Source of the DNA: Maribacter caenipelagi
Lineage (GTDB): Bacteria; Bacteroidota; Bacteroidia; Flavobacteriales; Flavobacteriaceae
Assembly: GCF_004364175.1 (NCBI RefSeq)
Contig: NZ_SNZW01000013.1
Location: 186,001-250,000, forward strand
DNA length: 64,000 bases
Reading direction: 5' to 3'
Part shown: positions 53,676-62,769 of the stretch, in pieces
How positions within the stretch are numbered: the first letter of the stretch is position 1
Layout: every line of letters starts with the position of its first letter
The notes under the pieces: generated by a model
What the model was told of the DNA's origin: nothing
Databases searched by the model: none
Seen by the model: only the letters and a program-made list of their open reading frames with translations
Translations under genes and position numbers: made by a program

Positions 53676-54602
53676 ATGAAAGTTACAGTTGTAGGTGCTG
53701 GTGCAGTAGGTGCTAGTTGTGCAGAATACATTGCCATTAAAGATTTTGCATCAGAAGTGGTTATTTTGGACATTAAAGAAGGTTATGCTGAAGGTAAAGC
53801 GATGGATTTAATGCAGACGGCTTCTTTAAACGGATTCGATACAAAGATAACTGGTAGTACTAGCGATTACTCAAAAACAGCAGATAGTCATGTTGCTGTA
53901 ATTACCTCTGGTATTCCAAGAAAACCGGGTATGACAAGAGAAGAGTTGATCGGTATTAATGCAGGTATCGTTAAGACAGTTTCAAGCAACCTTTTAAAGC
54001 ATTCGCCTAACGTTATCATTATAGTAGTTAGTAACCCTATGGATACGATGACGTACTTGGTACATAAAACTACTGGTTTGCCTAAAAACAGAATCATCGG
54101 TATGGGCGGTGCATTGGATAGCGCTCGTTTTAAGTATCGTCTGGCAGAAGCTATGGAAGCTCCTATTTCTGATATTGACGGTATGGTAATCGGTGGTCAT
54201 AGTGATACCGGTATGGTGCCATTAACATCTCATGCAACTAGAAACAGTATTCGTGTATCAGAATTCTTATCTGAAGAGAGATTACAGCAAGTTGCCGACG
54301 ATACGAAAGTTGGTGGTGCGACATTAACCAAATTGTTAGGTACTAGTGCATGGTATGCTCCAGGTGCAGCAGTATCTTCTATGGTACAGGCAATCGCTTG
54401 TGATCAGAAGAAAATGTTTCCTTGTTCAACGATGCTAGATGGTGAATACGGATTGAATGATATCTGTATCGGTGTACCAGTAATATTAGGAAAAGACGGT
54501 ATCGAAAAGATTATCGATATTCCTCTTAGTGATGCTGAAAAAGCAAAAATGAAAGAAAGTGCCGCTGGTGTAACTAAAACTAATGGTCTTTTAGAGTTGT
54601 AG
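53676..54602 (+). CDS. mdh: Malate dehydrogenase
   Basis: A 308-residue LDH-like NAD-dependent malate dehydrogenase of the TCA cycle. VVGAGAVGASCAEYIA is the dinucleotide-binding loop, GIPRKPGMTREEL carries the mobile-loop arginines that choose the dicarboxylate substrate, VSNPMDTMTY and GMGGALDSARFK follow, and GGHSDTGMVPL includes the catalytic His. It is monocistronic. Together with the glyoxylate shunt genes at the left edge it serves central carbon metabolism, though the two loci are far apart. Confidence 0.95.
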   Translation: MKVTVVGAGAVGASCAEYIAIKDFASEVVILDIKEGYAEGKAMDLMQTASLNGFDTKITGSTSDYSKTADSHVAVITSGIPRKPGMTREELIGINAGIVKTVSSNLLKHSPNVIIIVVSNPMDTMTYLVHKTTGLPKNRIIGMGGALDSARFKYRLAEAMEAPISDIDGMVIGGHSDTGMVPLTSHATRNSIRVSEFLSEERLQQVADDTKVGGATLTKLLGTSAWYAPGAAVSSMVQAIACDQKKMFPCSTMLDGEYGLNDICIGVPVILGKDGIEKIIDIPLSDAEKAKMKESAAGVTKTNGLLEL

Positions 54603-54623
54603 TTTATACGCTCTTATACATAA

Positions 54624-54660
54624 AACAAAGCCTTTATAGTCCAACTATAAAGGCTTTGTT
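54624..54660 (+). terminator. Hairpin terminator after mdh
   Basis: A perfect 17-bp stem (54624-54640 with 54644-54660) with a CCA loop. The T-run after it is weak (TTTGTTAG), so termination may rely on the stem. Confidence 0.75.
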
Positions 54661-54728
54661 AGTATAATAAGGTATACTTTAGAAATATATATTGTAGCAA
54701 ATATACTACCTAGAATAATCTTTCTTTT

Positions 54729-54736
54729 TATATTTG
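54729..54736 (+). promoter_or_regulatory. Promoter -7 box before the 54.7-kb unknown gene
   Basis: TATATTTG is an exact TAnnTTTG match only 4 nt before the ATG at 54741, so the transcript would have a very short leader. Confidence 0.4.
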
Positions 54737-54740
54737 CCGC

Positions 54741-55358
54741 ATGAATGCAAAATGGTGCGTAAGTACTTTATTTATTATTCTAGCCTTATTCGGGCTAAGT
54801 CAAGAGCAAAAGAAAGCTTCTAATCAGCAAATTTCATTACAATTTGCAAATGTGGAATTAGCTTCAGGCACTGCTCATGATGATATTTTAGCGATTATCA
54901 CTAAGAAACTAGAAATCTTAGGTATTGATGCTATTGAAATTGTAGAAAATGACGGTGCTCAATTAAGTATTCGTTATTATAGTGATGTTGATGCACTTAG
55001 TGTTAAGGAGTTTCTTTCTCAAGAAAACCATCAGTCATTATCGAATGAAGAAGAATTACCTTCAGATTATCCAAAAAAAGAACTTCCTGAGACCTATAAT
55101 TTAGTAGTATCTGATTTGCATCAGCAAGCTGATGATGGTGTCACGTTAAACGCTACGCTGGTTGTACCGCAAAAGCAAGATGGTAAAACATTTACTTATC
55201 CGGTAGTTCAGCCGTTTAGTACCACCATATCTTTTGAGCAAGATGCTATTGTAAATACAGCATTTAAGATTAATAGAACTTTTGCGATAGCAATTGAAAA
55301 CACTTCACGAACAATTCCAGAAGTAAGGGCAGGACCTTATGTTTATGGGAATAGCTAA
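54741..55358 (+). CDS. Uncharacterised exported protein
   Basis: A 205-residue protein with an N-terminal hydrophobic leader (MNAKWCVSTLFIILALFGLS). A region DDILAIITKKLEILGIDAIEI followed by QLSIRYYSDVDALSVKEFL looks like a small alpha/beta domain; the second half is strand-rich and ends RAGPYVYGNS. No family is recognised. It lies between mdh and secDF on the same strand, 109 nt before secDF. An envelope role is plausible but unproven. Confidence 0.6.
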   Translation: MNAKWCVSTLFIILALFGLSQEQKKASNQQISLQFANVELASGTAHDDILAIITKKLEILGIDAIEIVENDGAQLSIRYYSDVDALSVKEFLSQENHQSLSNEEELPSDYPKKELPETYNLVVSDLHQQADDGVTLNATLVVPQKQDGKTFTYPVVQPFSTTISFEQDAIVNTAFKINRTFAIAIENTSRTIPEVRAGPYVYGNS

Positions 55359-55467
55359 TTCCATTCAAAAGCATTTCTAAGCAACGTAATTACTTTACGT
55401 AAACGTTATTTGACTTAGATTTTTATAATATTCAAAACAATAATCAACATAAATTAAATTATTACAA

Positions 55468-58446
55468 ATGCAAAACAAGGGACTTATAAAGCTTTTTGCT
55501 TTATTATTTGGGTTAGTTAGTATTTACCAGCTATCCTATACTTTCATTACAAGTAAAGTAGAAAAAGAGGCGAATACTTTCGCGGCTAGCCGTATTTCTG
55601 AATCAGAAGAAGGTTATGTTGCAAAAAGAGAAGAAGCAGCAGCTAGCTATCTTGATTCTATTGGTACCAATCCTATTTTTGGATATACCGATTATAATGA
55701 AGCTAAAAAGAAAGAACTAAATAAAGGTCTTGACCTTAAAGGTGGTATCAACGTTACATTACAAATTTCTATTAAGGATATCCTTAAAGGATTGGCAAAC
55801 AACACTAAAAGCCCAGTTTTTAACAAGGCTTTAGCTGATGCAGATGCTGCTTCTAGAAATAGTGATGATACATATATCGATTTGTTCTTTGAAGCTTTCG
55901 ATAATATAAAAGGTGAAACTAAATTGGCTTCACCAGATATCTTCGCTAACAAAGGTCTTAGCGATGAGATCAACTTTCAAATGTCAGATGATGAGGTTAA
56001 GCCTATCATCAAAAGAAAAATAGATGAGTCTATTGTTTCTGCTTTTGAAGTATTAAGAGAACGTATCGATGGTTTTGGTGTAACGCAACCAAACATTCAA
56101 AGAGAAGGTAACTCTGGTCGTATTTTGGTTGAATTGCCAGGTGCTAGAGATATCGCTCGTGCACAAGATTTATTATCAAGTACTGCTCAATTAGAATTTT
56201 GGGAAACGTATAAGCAAAGTAATACAAGCTTTAGCACATTCCTTATTCAAGCGAATGAGAAATTGAAAACGATTGTTGAGGTTAAGCAACCAGAACAAAT
56301 TAAAGAGGAGTCTGAATTAGATTCTTTATTATCTGATGTTTCTGCTGATTCTTTAGATTTAGCTACACAGGTAAATCCTTTATACGAATTATTGATTCCT
56401 GCTAACCCAGGTAGCAATGCAATGTTTCGTGCTGCTATTAAAGATACGGCGACTATTGGTTCTTACTTAAGAATGCCAGAAATCAGAAGGCTATTGCCTG
56501 CTGATATTCAGTTTACCAAGTTTGTTTGGGAAAGACCATCTGCAGAAGAAACTGAAGTTATCGATTTATATGCATTGAAATCTAACCGTGATGGTACGCC
56601 TAGAATTAGTGGTGATGTTGTAAGTGATGCAAGAGCAGATTTCGATCAGTTCAGCAAGCCTGCTGTTTCTATGACCATGAATACTAAAGGTGCTAAAGAA
56701 TGGGAAAAATTAACTGGTGATGCTTACACGAACCAGACTGGTATTGCTATTGTTTTAGATAATAAAGTATACACTGCTCCTGGTGTTTCTTCTGGTCCTA
56801 TATCTGGTGGTCGTTCAGAAATTACGGGTGACTTTACAGTAAACGAAACAAAAGATATTTCTAACGTACTTAGAGCTGGTAAACTACCTGCTTCTGCAGA
56901 AATCATTCAATCTGAAATTGTTGGTCCTTCATTAGGTCAAGAAGCTATTGATAGTGGTTTTATGTCATTCTTAATTGCTTTTGTAATCGTTCTTTTATGG
57001 ATGATCGGTTATTACGGTAAAGCAGGTGTATTTGCTGATATTGCTTTAATGTTGAACATTTTATTGATATTTGGTGTCTTAACAAGTTTAAATGCGGTAC
57101 TAACATTACCTGGTATTGCCGGTATCGTTTTAACCCTTGGTATGTCGGTTGATGCCAACGTACTAATCTTTGAGCGTATTAAAGAAGAATTAGCAAAAGG
57201 TAAAGGTAAAAGCCAAGCTGTAGCTGACGGTTTTGGTAATGCACTATCTTCTATTTTAGATGCGAACATTACTACTGGTTTAACTGCAATTATTTTATTT
57301 ATTTTTGGTTCGGGTCCAATTAAAGGTTTCGCAACTACATTACTTATAGGTATTGTAACATCTTTATTTACTGCAATATTTATTACTCGTTTGTTAATCG
57401 ACTGGTATATTGGAGGAAAAGGTAGAAGCTTAGATTTCTCAACAGGTATTACTAAAAACCTTTTTAAAGGAATCAATGTTGATTTCTTGTCAAAAAGAAA
57501 GATAGCTTATGTAATATCTGGAATTTTAATAGCAGTTGGTTTGTTCTCATTATTAGCAGGACCAGGTTTACAAAAAGGTGTAGATTTTATAGGTGGACGA
57601 TCTTACACGGTTCGTTTCGAACATCCTGTAAATCCTTCTGAAATAACATCAGAATTGAATACTGTATTCGGTAGCGGAACAAATGTGAAAACTTACGGTG
57701 AGTCTAATCAAGTAAAAATTACAACTCCTTATAAAGTAGATGTTGAAGGTATCGAAGTAGATACTGAAATTCAAGATAAACTATATTCTTCGCTTCAAAA
57801 GTACTTGCCTGATGGTTTTAGTAAAGAAGCTTTTGTATTAGGAGGAGTAGATGAAGAGGCCGTTGGTATTTTAGCATCTGTAAAGGTTGGACCAACGATA
57901 GCAGATGATATTCAGAAAAATGCATTCTTGGCAATTTTAGGTTCATTGCTTGTAGTTTTCCTTTATATCTTAATTAGATTTAGAAGATGGCAGTTCTCAT
58001 TGGGTGCTGTAACTGCAGTATTCCATGATGTATTGATCGTACTTGGTGTATTCTCGATATTGGGTAAATTAATGCCTTTTAGTATGGAAATTGATCAAGC
58101 TTTTATTGCAGCGATACTTACGGTAATTGGTTACTCTTTGAATGATACCGTGGTAGTATTTGACCGTATTCGTGAAACTTTGGCAGAACGCGGCTGGAAA
58201 GGCGGTTCTAACATTAACTATGCTATTAATAGTACGTTAAGTAGAACATTGAATACTTCGTTAACAACCTTGGTAGTATTATTGGCAATCTTCATTTTTG
58301 GAGGTGAGTCGTTAAGAGGATTCATGTTCGCTATGATTGTTGGTGTTGTTGTGGGTACATACTCATCTGTATTTATTGCAACTCCTGTAATGTTCGATGC
58401 ATTGAGCAAGAAAATTACCTCTGGTGAAAAAGTAAAAGAAGAGTAG
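55468..58446 (+). CDS. secDF: Fused protein translocase subunit SecDF
   Basis: A 992-residue fusion of SecD and SecF, the Bacteroidota arrangement. SecD has an N-terminal helix, a large periplasmic part (KGLDLKGGINVTLQ; RERIDGFGVTQPNIQREG; VELPGARDIARAQDLL) and six membrane helices with GIVLTLGMSVDANVLIFERI, whose Asp is part of the proton path. SecF follows from about residue 670 (KGVDFIGGRSYTVRF; TVIGYSLNDTVVVFDRIRE). It uses the proton gradient to help export through SecYEG. A bidirectional-type terminator follows. Confidence 0.95.
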   Translation: MQNKGLIKLFALLFGLVSIYQLSYTFITSKVEKEANTFAASRISESEEGYVAKREEAAASYLDSIGTNPIFGYTDYNEAKKKELNKGLDLKGGINVTLQISIKDILKGLANNTKSPVFNKALADADAASRNSDDTYIDLFFEAFDNIKGETKLASPDIFANKGLSDEINFQMSDDEVKPIIKRKIDESIVSAFEVLRERIDGFGVTQPNIQREGNSGRILVELPGARDIARAQDLLSSTAQLEFWETYKQSNTSFSTFLIQANEKLKTIVEVKQPEQIKEESELDSLLSDVSADSLDLATQVNPLYELLIPANPGSNAMFRAAIKDTATIGSYLRMPEIRRLLPADIQFTKFVWERPSAEETEVIDLYALKSNRDGTPRISGDVVSDARADFDQFSKPAVSMTMNTKGAKEWEKLTGDAYTNQTGIAIVLDNKVYTAPGVSSGPISGGRSEITGDFTVNETKDISNVLRAGKLPASAEIIQSEIVGPSLGQEAIDSGFMSFLIAFVIVLLWMIGYYGKAGVFADIALMLNILLIFGVLTSLNAVLTLPGIAGIVLTLGMSVDANVLIFERIKEELAKGKGKSQAVADGFGNALSSILDANITTGLTAIILFIFGSGPIKGFATTLLIGIVTSLFTAIFITRLLIDWYIGGKGRSLDFSTGITKNLFKGINVDFLSKRKIAYVISGILIAVGLFSLLAGPGLQKGVDFIGGRSYTVRFEHPVNPSEITSELNTVFGSGTNVKTYGESNQVKITTPYKVDVEGIEVDTEIQDKLYSSLQKYLPDGFSKEAFVLGGVDEEAVGILASVKVGPTIADDIQKNAFLAILGSLLVVFLYILIRFRRWQFSLGAVTAVFHDVLIVLGVFSILGKLMPFSMEIDQAFIAAILTVIGYSLNDTVVVFDRIRETLAERGWKGGSNINYAINSTLSRTLNTSLTTLVVLLAIFIFGGESLRGFMFAMIVGVVVGTYSSVFIATPVMFDALSKKITSGEKVKEE

Positions 58447-58468
58447 ATAATACAACTAACTCAAATAG

Positions 58469-58499
58469 AAAAAGCCGTTCAGAAATGAATGGCTTTTTT
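58469..58499. terminator. Bidirectional terminator between secDF and the ABC ATPase gene
   Basis: AAAAAGCCGTTC (58469-58480) pairs with GAATGGCTTTTT (58487-58498, one G-U), with A- and T-runs on either side. Confidence 0.85.
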
Positions 58500-58518
58500 G
58501 CTTTAAAAAGGTTTGCTG

Positions 58519-59745
58519 TTATTTAATAACCCCCGAGGAACCATTTTCACTGGGTATTAGGTCTAAAATCTGTTCGGGTTTTAGACCTTTTTCTTTTCTA
58601 TGCGAAACGAATATTATAGCGGTATCAGTTTCTTCGGCAAATTTATTGACCAATGAGACCATCAAGCTGGCAGACTCATCGTCCATACCTGCGGTTGGCT
58701 CATCTAAAATTAGAATTGGTGGTCTTTTGACCATGGCGCGAGCTGTCATTACTAGTCGTTGCTGACCGGTAGATAATGTATTGAAATAGGTATTTTTTAA
58801 ATCTTGTAAATCTAATAGTGTCAGCCATTGGTTAACAATCCTTTTTTGAAGCTCTGTCGGAATGGTATAGAGCCCTACGGAGTCCGTTAATCCAGAAATG
58901 AGCATATGCTCTATAGAATGTCTACCATTGAACTTAAGTGTTATTGCAGGGGCGTAATAACCAATTTTCTGTTTGATATCCCAAACGCTTTCACCACTTC
59001 CTTTTTTATTACCAAATAAATAAATGTTCTGACCATATGCTTTGGGGTTGTCTCCGAATATCATGGAGAGCATTGTAGATTTTCCGCTTCCATTGGTGCC
59101 AGATAATTGCCAGAAATCGCCCTTTTTTACTGTCCAGTTTATATTGTTAAGAATCTTTTTCTCCCCGTAGGATATGCTTACGTTTTTAAAATTAATTAGC
59201 GTGGGTTCAAGATTTGAGAATGTCGTGATAGCATGCGGAATACGTACTGCATTGAAAGCGCTATCGATTTCGATATCATTTGACGTTGTATTCTCGGTGG
59301 TGGTGAATATATTTTCATTCAATTTTCCAAAACAATTTATGAATGATAGCGTGTCAGATTTTCGGCTTGCCAATTGAATAAACGAAATGTGTTTAGAGTG
59401 GTCTTTTAGTATCGATTTTAATTCTTCTTGAAAGGCGATATCTAAATTATCAAAAGGATTATCTAGAATAATATAATCTGGATTTTCCTTCAGTAAGTAA
59501 TATAGTAACGCTCTTTTTTGCTCTCCACTAGACATAGTTTCTAGTGCTTGATGCTCAGAACTGATAATCTTTTTGTCATGCTTATCTTCTTCATCAATTA
59601 ATTTTTCTAGGGTAAAAGGAGAAAATAATCTGCCAGCTTTATGCTCAAACTCTTGAAGTGCTTGTGGTGTTCTCCCTTTTTGAAAATCTTTTAAGAAGCC
59701 TTTTTTATCAGATTTGTTATCTAAGTAAATTACCCAATGATTCAT
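58519..59745 (-). CDS. Tandem ABC ATPase (ModF-like) with a degenerate first domain
   Basis: A 408-residue soluble protein with two ABC modules. The first (residues 1-140) has a signature-like MSSGEQKR (71-78) and a Walker-B-like IILDNPFDN (92-100) but no Walker A, so it cannot bind ATP in the usual way. The second has a full set: Walker A GTNGSGKST (216-224), signature STGQQRLV, Walker B ILILDEPTAGMD and H-loop VSHRKEKG. The layout is like ModF/photorepair proteins. No permease gene is nearby, so it may act without a membrane partner. It overlaps the GNAT gene by 4 nt (ATGA). Confidence 0.8.
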   Translation of the reverse strand: MNHWVIYLDNKSDKKGFLKDFQKGRTPQALQEFEHKAGRLFSPFTLEKLIDEEDKHDKKIISSEHQALETMSSGEQKRALLYYLLKENPDYIILDNPFDNLDIAFQEELKSILKDHSKHISFIQLASRKSDTLSFINCFGKLNENIFTTTENTTSNDIEIDSAFNAVRIPHAITTFSNLEPTLINFKNVSISYGEKKILNNINWTVKKGDFWQLSGTNGSGKSTMLSMIFGDNPKAYGQNIYLFGNKKGSGESVWDIKQKIGYYAPAITLKFNGRHSIEHMLISGLTDSVGLYTIPTELQKRIVNQWLTLLDLQDLKNTYFNTLSTGQQRLVMTARAMVKRPPILILDEPTAGMDDESASLMVSLVNKFAEETDTAIIFVSHRKEKGLKPEQILDLIPSENGSSGVIK

Positions 59746-60266
59746 GATGCATGTATTCTAAAAATGTGGACTGTGTTATTGTGGTAGGTGGTCGTAAAAT
59801 CTAAAAACATTCCGTTTTTTAAAGCTGTTTTCTGCGACGGAATATTGTTAACTTGTATGATGGATATTAAACTAGTTGCCCATTTTTTAGTAAAAGCTAC
59901 TTGTTTGCATTTTTGAGCTGCTTCTAAAGCAAAGCCTTGTAGCCAGTATTTTGGTAAAATAGAGTATCCTATTTCCAATTCTTTTTTACCATCTACTTCT
60001 TGTACTAATACACCACATAGACCTATTAAAGTATTGGTGTTTTTTAAATAAAGAGCGTTCATGCCGCCCAGATTTTCATTGTAGCGCTCGAATATTCTGT
60101 CAAATTGTTGTTGGCAGGCTGTAATTGGATCGGTTGGCAATCCAGACCAATATTGACTGCTTAAAGGTTCTTCATGAAAGGGTAGCCAGTTCTCAAAATC
60201 TGATGGCTGTACTTCCTTAAAAAGTAGGCGTTCAGATGCTTCGTTGAATAGTACGTACGCTGGCAT
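59742..60266 (-). CDS. GNAT family N-acetyltransferase
   Basis: A 174-residue acetyltransferase of the RimJ/RimL-type. SERLLFKEVQPSDFENWLPF opens the fold, LIGLCGVLVQEVDGKKELEI and GYSILPKYWLQGFALEAAQK form the acetyl-CoA-binding core (Y-W-L-Q-G-F-A-x-E-A), and NNIPSQKTALKNGMFLDF is the C-terminal signature. The protein substrate is unknown. It is translationally coupled to the ABC ATPase gene by an ATGA overlap. Confidence 0.83.
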   Translation of the reverse strand: MPAYVLFNEASERLLFKEVQPSDFENWLPFHEEPLSSQYWSGLPTDPITACQQQFDRIFERYNENLGGMNALYLKNTNTLIGLCGVLVQEVDGKKELEIGYSILPKYWLQGFALEAAQKCKQVAFTKKWATSLISIIQVNNIPSQKTALKNGMFLDFTTTYHNNTVHIFRIHAS

Positions 60267-60297
60267 TTTACTTTAATAAAATATAAAAGGCAGTTAT

Positions 60298-60789
60298 TTA
60301 CTTTCTGCTAAAACTAATACTGTCACCAATAGAAAGCCCTAACTCTTGTGCTAGGCCACCATTAATCTCAAGAACATATTTGATAGGGACTTGTGATGAT
60401 AGACCAGTCTCATTAAGTGGCTGGGCATTTTCTTGAAAACTAGCAATTTTTAAATCTTCTTTTATGTAAATAATATCTAAGGAAAACTCTGTATTCTTCA
60501 TGTAAAAAGAATGCATTCTCTCGTCAGGGAAAATGAATAACATGCCCTGATTATTTTTCATTCCCTTGCGGTACATGAGTCCGGTTTGGGTTTCATAATC
60601 AGTTTCTGCAAACTCAATATTAAATTTGGTTTTTACTGTATCACTTGAATTTAAAAAGACAGATAGGTCCCCTTCATGCGTGAAATCTACACTTTGCGTA
60701 GCGATAGTTTTTTTGGACTCTTCTTTGCAAGAAAAAAGTAGCAGTGCAACAACCATTAAAATAACCGAATTTTTATGTATCGTCTTCAA
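60298..60789 (-). CDS. DUF192 family lipoprotein
   Basis: A 163-residue protein. The leader (NSVILMVVALLLFSC) has lipobox LFSC. The DUF192 core is clear: FNIEFAETDYETQTGLMYRK, GMLFIFPDERMHSFYMKNTE, FSLDIIYIKEDLKIASF and KYVLEINGGLAQELGLSIGD. The start is a TTG at 60787-60789 overlapping the lgt stop (TTGA); the next ATG would leave only nine residues before the lipobox region, which is less good as a leader. Function unknown. It is encoded directly after lgt, the enzyme that would lipidate it. Confidence 0.83.
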   Translation of the reverse strand: MKTIHKNSVILMVVALLLFSCKEESKKTIATQSVDFTHEGDLSVFLNSSDTVKTKFNIEFAETDYETQTGLMYRKGMKNNQGMLFIFPDERMHSFYMKNTEFSLDIIYIKEDLKIASFQENAQPLNETGLSSQVPIKYVLEINGGLAQELGLSIGDSISFSRK

Positions 60790-61754
60790 TATTTAGCAGT
60801 TTTAGTTTTTCTGAACATGAAATAGAATCCTACTAATATAAAAGGAATACTCAGCCATTGACCGGTTGATAGTAAGCCTAAAGATTCTTCGAAACCACCT
60901 TGGCTTTTCTTTACGAATTCAACTAAGAAACGAACGGTCCAAAGTAGCACAAAAAACAGTCCGAATAAATAACCTGGTTTGTTCTTTTTGTCAGTTTTCC
61001 AGTAAAGGAAATAAAGTAAAATAAATATTAAAATATAACCTACGCCTTCGTATAATTGTGCTGGGTGACGGTATGGTATCTCAGCTAGATATTGAGAAAA
61101 TTGCGGATTGTTCTCAATAGCTGCATATGCGGCATTTAATGTTTTTTCTTGTGTAATACCCAATGCTTTTGATGGATGCAAATCGTCTGAATCGCGAATG
61201 AATTTAGTGGCGAATATGAATTTCTCATCAACGATTTTTCCGTTAATTTCAGAATTGAAAAAGTTTCCTAAGCGTACACAAAAACATCCGACGGCAACTG
61301 GTATTACCATTCTGTCAAATATCCAAAGCATTTTGAATTCAGGGTATTTCCTAGTATACAAATATGTGCCAATAATAATACCGATAGTGGCGCCATGACT
61401 AGCCAAACCTGTGAAACCTGTAAATTCATATCCCTCTATTAAGCCGAATAATAAACTACCCGAAGCACTTTCACGTACTGGAATTAATATTTCTACAAGG
61501 TGATTAGAGTAATATGCCCAATCGTAAAAGAAAACATGACCTAATCTGGCACCTAACATGGTGCTTAAAACAGTGTATATGAAAAGGGAGTCTAATTGCT
61601 CAACAGATTTTTTCTCGTTGAGGAATATCTTTTTCATTATAAACCAACCTAAAGCAAAGGCGGTGATCCAAAGAAGATTGTAGTACTTTATTTGAATGAA
61701 TCCGATGTTGAAAAGTGTCTCGTTCGGATTCCAAGTAATTCCTAAGAAATGCAT
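60786..61754 (-). CDS. lgt: Prolipoprotein diacylglyceryl transferase
   Basis: A 322-residue inner-membrane enzyme that moves diacylglycerol from phosphatidylglycerol to the lipobox Cys of prolipoproteins. About seven membrane helices. YNLLWITAFALGWFIMKKI opens; LGARLGHVFFYDWAYY, SHGATIGIIIGTYLY and VRLGNFFNSEINGK are the conserved Lgt segments, the last being the signature G-N-F-x-N-x-E. YRHPAQLYEGVGYI and GYLFGLFFVLLWTVRFLVEF follow. It is longer than the E. coli enzyme due to an insert around residues 185-225. Coupled to the DUF192 lipoprotein by a 4-nt overlap. The window's many lipoproteins depend on it. Confidence 0.93.
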   Translation of the reverse strand: MHFLGITWNPNETLFNIGFIQIKYYNLLWITAFALGWFIMKKIFLNEKKSVEQLDSLFIYTVLSTMLGARLGHVFFYDWAYYSNHLVEILIPVRESASGSLLFGLIEGYEFTGFTGLASHGATIGIIIGTYLYTRKYPEFKMLWIFDRMVIPVAVGCFCVRLGNFFNSEINGKIVDEKFIFATKFIRDSDDLHPSKALGITQEKTLNAAYAAIENNPQFSQYLAEIPYRHPAQLYEGVGYILIFILLYFLYWKTDKKNKPGYLFGLFFVLLWTVRFLVEFVKKSQGGFEESLGLLSTGQWLSIPFILVGFYFMFRKTKTAKY

Positions 61755-62045
61755 GTGTTGAATTTTGAAAGGCTAAGATAATAAAATAGAAATCTACCTA
61801 GCCTTTAGATTATGGAAATCGGTTTTGTAATAAGTTAAAAGAGGGTTAAGAAAATAGAGAATAGAATTGAGGGTAAAGAGAAAAGATGAAATATTAAAAA
61901 AAAACAAAGATGTGGGGTGTGCAAATTAGAAGATCGAATAAGAGGTTTTTTTGAATTTGAGTTTGGACTTGTATTTTGAACTTGAACTTGCATTTTTGAA
62001 CTTAATATTTCCTTCAAGCTAGTAATGATTGAAAAAAAATAATCT
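61755..62045. other. Low-complexity intergenic region upstream of lgt
   Basis: This 291-bp stretch has A-runs, GAGGG-type purine runs and a degenerate repeat TTGAACTTG / TTGGACTTG / TTGAATTTG around 61950-62002. It contains a 60-codon minus-strand frame of low-complexity residues that I do not believe. It probably carries the lgt promoter and the end of the yidD transcript. Confidence 0.5.
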
Positions 62046-62279
62046 TCAAGGAACCGGGTCGTATCCTTTTCCGCCCCACGGGTTGCAACTAAAAATACGT
62101 TTTGTCGCCATCCATCCTCCTTTAAATAAACCGTGCTTTTTTAATGCCTCTAAAGTGTATTGAGAACATGTCGGTGAATATCTACAGGTTGCAGGTGTAT
62201 ATGGGGATATCGCCAGTTGGTAAAAACGAACTAGAAATACAAAAGGGGCAATTAGAATTTTTTTTAATGAAATTTTCAC
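62046..62279 (-). CDS. yidD: Membrane protein insertion efficiency factor YidD
   Basis: A 77-residue protein if the GTG at 62279 is used. The family core is complete: [54 protein letters not shown] and [13 protein letters not shown]. The conserved Cys and the P-T-C-S-x-Y box are in place. YidD aids YidC-dependent insertion of inner-membrane proteins. Reading further upstream would need a TTG start and add 19 residues without family counterpart. It is not next to rnpA/yidC here, as is usual in Bacteroidota. Confidence 0.9.
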   Translation of the reverse strand: MKISLKKILIAPFVFLVRFYQLAISPYTPATCRYSPTCSQYTLEALKKHGLFKGGWMATKRIFSCNPWGGKGYDPVP

Positions 62280-62334
62280 GTTGACAAATTGATTACACAA
62301 ATTTACTACAAAACTAGTAACCTTTTTAAATAAC

Positions 62335-62361
62335 AAGTCCCGATGAAAAACATCAGGACTT
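62335..62361 (-). terminator. Terminator after the DUF779 gene (minus strand)
   Basis: AAGTCCCGATG (62335-62345) and CATCAGGACTT (62351-62361) form an 11-bp stem with one mismatch around AAAAA. On the minus strand the loop is TTTTT and a GTTATTT tail follows, 20 nt after the DUF779 stop. Confidence 0.7.
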
Positions 62362-62381
62362 ATATCTATTACTCATTATTT

Positions 62382-62756
62382 CTAGGCTCCAATTCTAATG
62401 GGTTCTAAATGTTCTGCTTCTTCTTCAGAATACAATCTAGATTTTATTAAGAATCGAATACCCATGGGTATTTCTAATGAAAAACTTGAACCTATACCTG
62501 GGGTCACATCAATGGTGAGTTGAGTGTGTTTCCAATATTCAAATTGGTCTCTAGACATATGAAAGTCGCAACCCTCAATACTGCCTAGGCAAACATCATT
62601 GTCATCGAGCATTAATTCACCTTTTTCGAAACACATTGGCGCAGAGCCATCGCAACAGCCACCACTTTGATGAAACATGAGTTCGCCATGTTTCTCTTTA
62701 AGTTCTGCAATTACCGCTGCTGCTTTTTCGGTTACTAATACTCGTTTAGTTTTCAT
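62382..62756 (-). CDS. DUF779 domain protein
   Basis: A 124-residue protein of DUF779. FHQSGGCCDGSAPMCFEKGE is the hallmark with three Cys (G-C-C-D-G-S-x-P-M-C), CDFHMSRDQFEYWKHTQLTI the second conserved segment, and GSSFSLEIPMGIRFLIKSR the third. DUF779 genes are usually next to acetaldehyde or aldehyde dehydrogenase genes, as here (13 nt downstream of one). The Cys/His set suggests metal or cofactor binding, possibly a dehydrogenase accessory protein; the role is unproven. Confidence 0.9.
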   Translation of the reverse strand: MKTKRVLVTEKAAAVIAELKEKHGELMFHQSGGCCDGSAPMCFEKGELMLDDNDVCLGSIEGCDFHMSRDQFEYWKHTQLTIDVTPGIGSSFSLEIPMGIRFLIKSRLYSEEEAEHLEPIRIGA

Positions 62757-62769
62757 ATGATCTTTGATA

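Noticed and set aside
57012-57476. 154-codon minus-strand frame opposite secDF
   Set aside because: It lies wholly within conserved SecD membrane helices and shows no family features.
61835-62017. 60-codon minus-strand frame (MQVQVQNTSPNSNSKK-like) upstream of lgt
   Set aside because: Low-complexity, built from the degenerate TTGAACTTG repeats, no domain.
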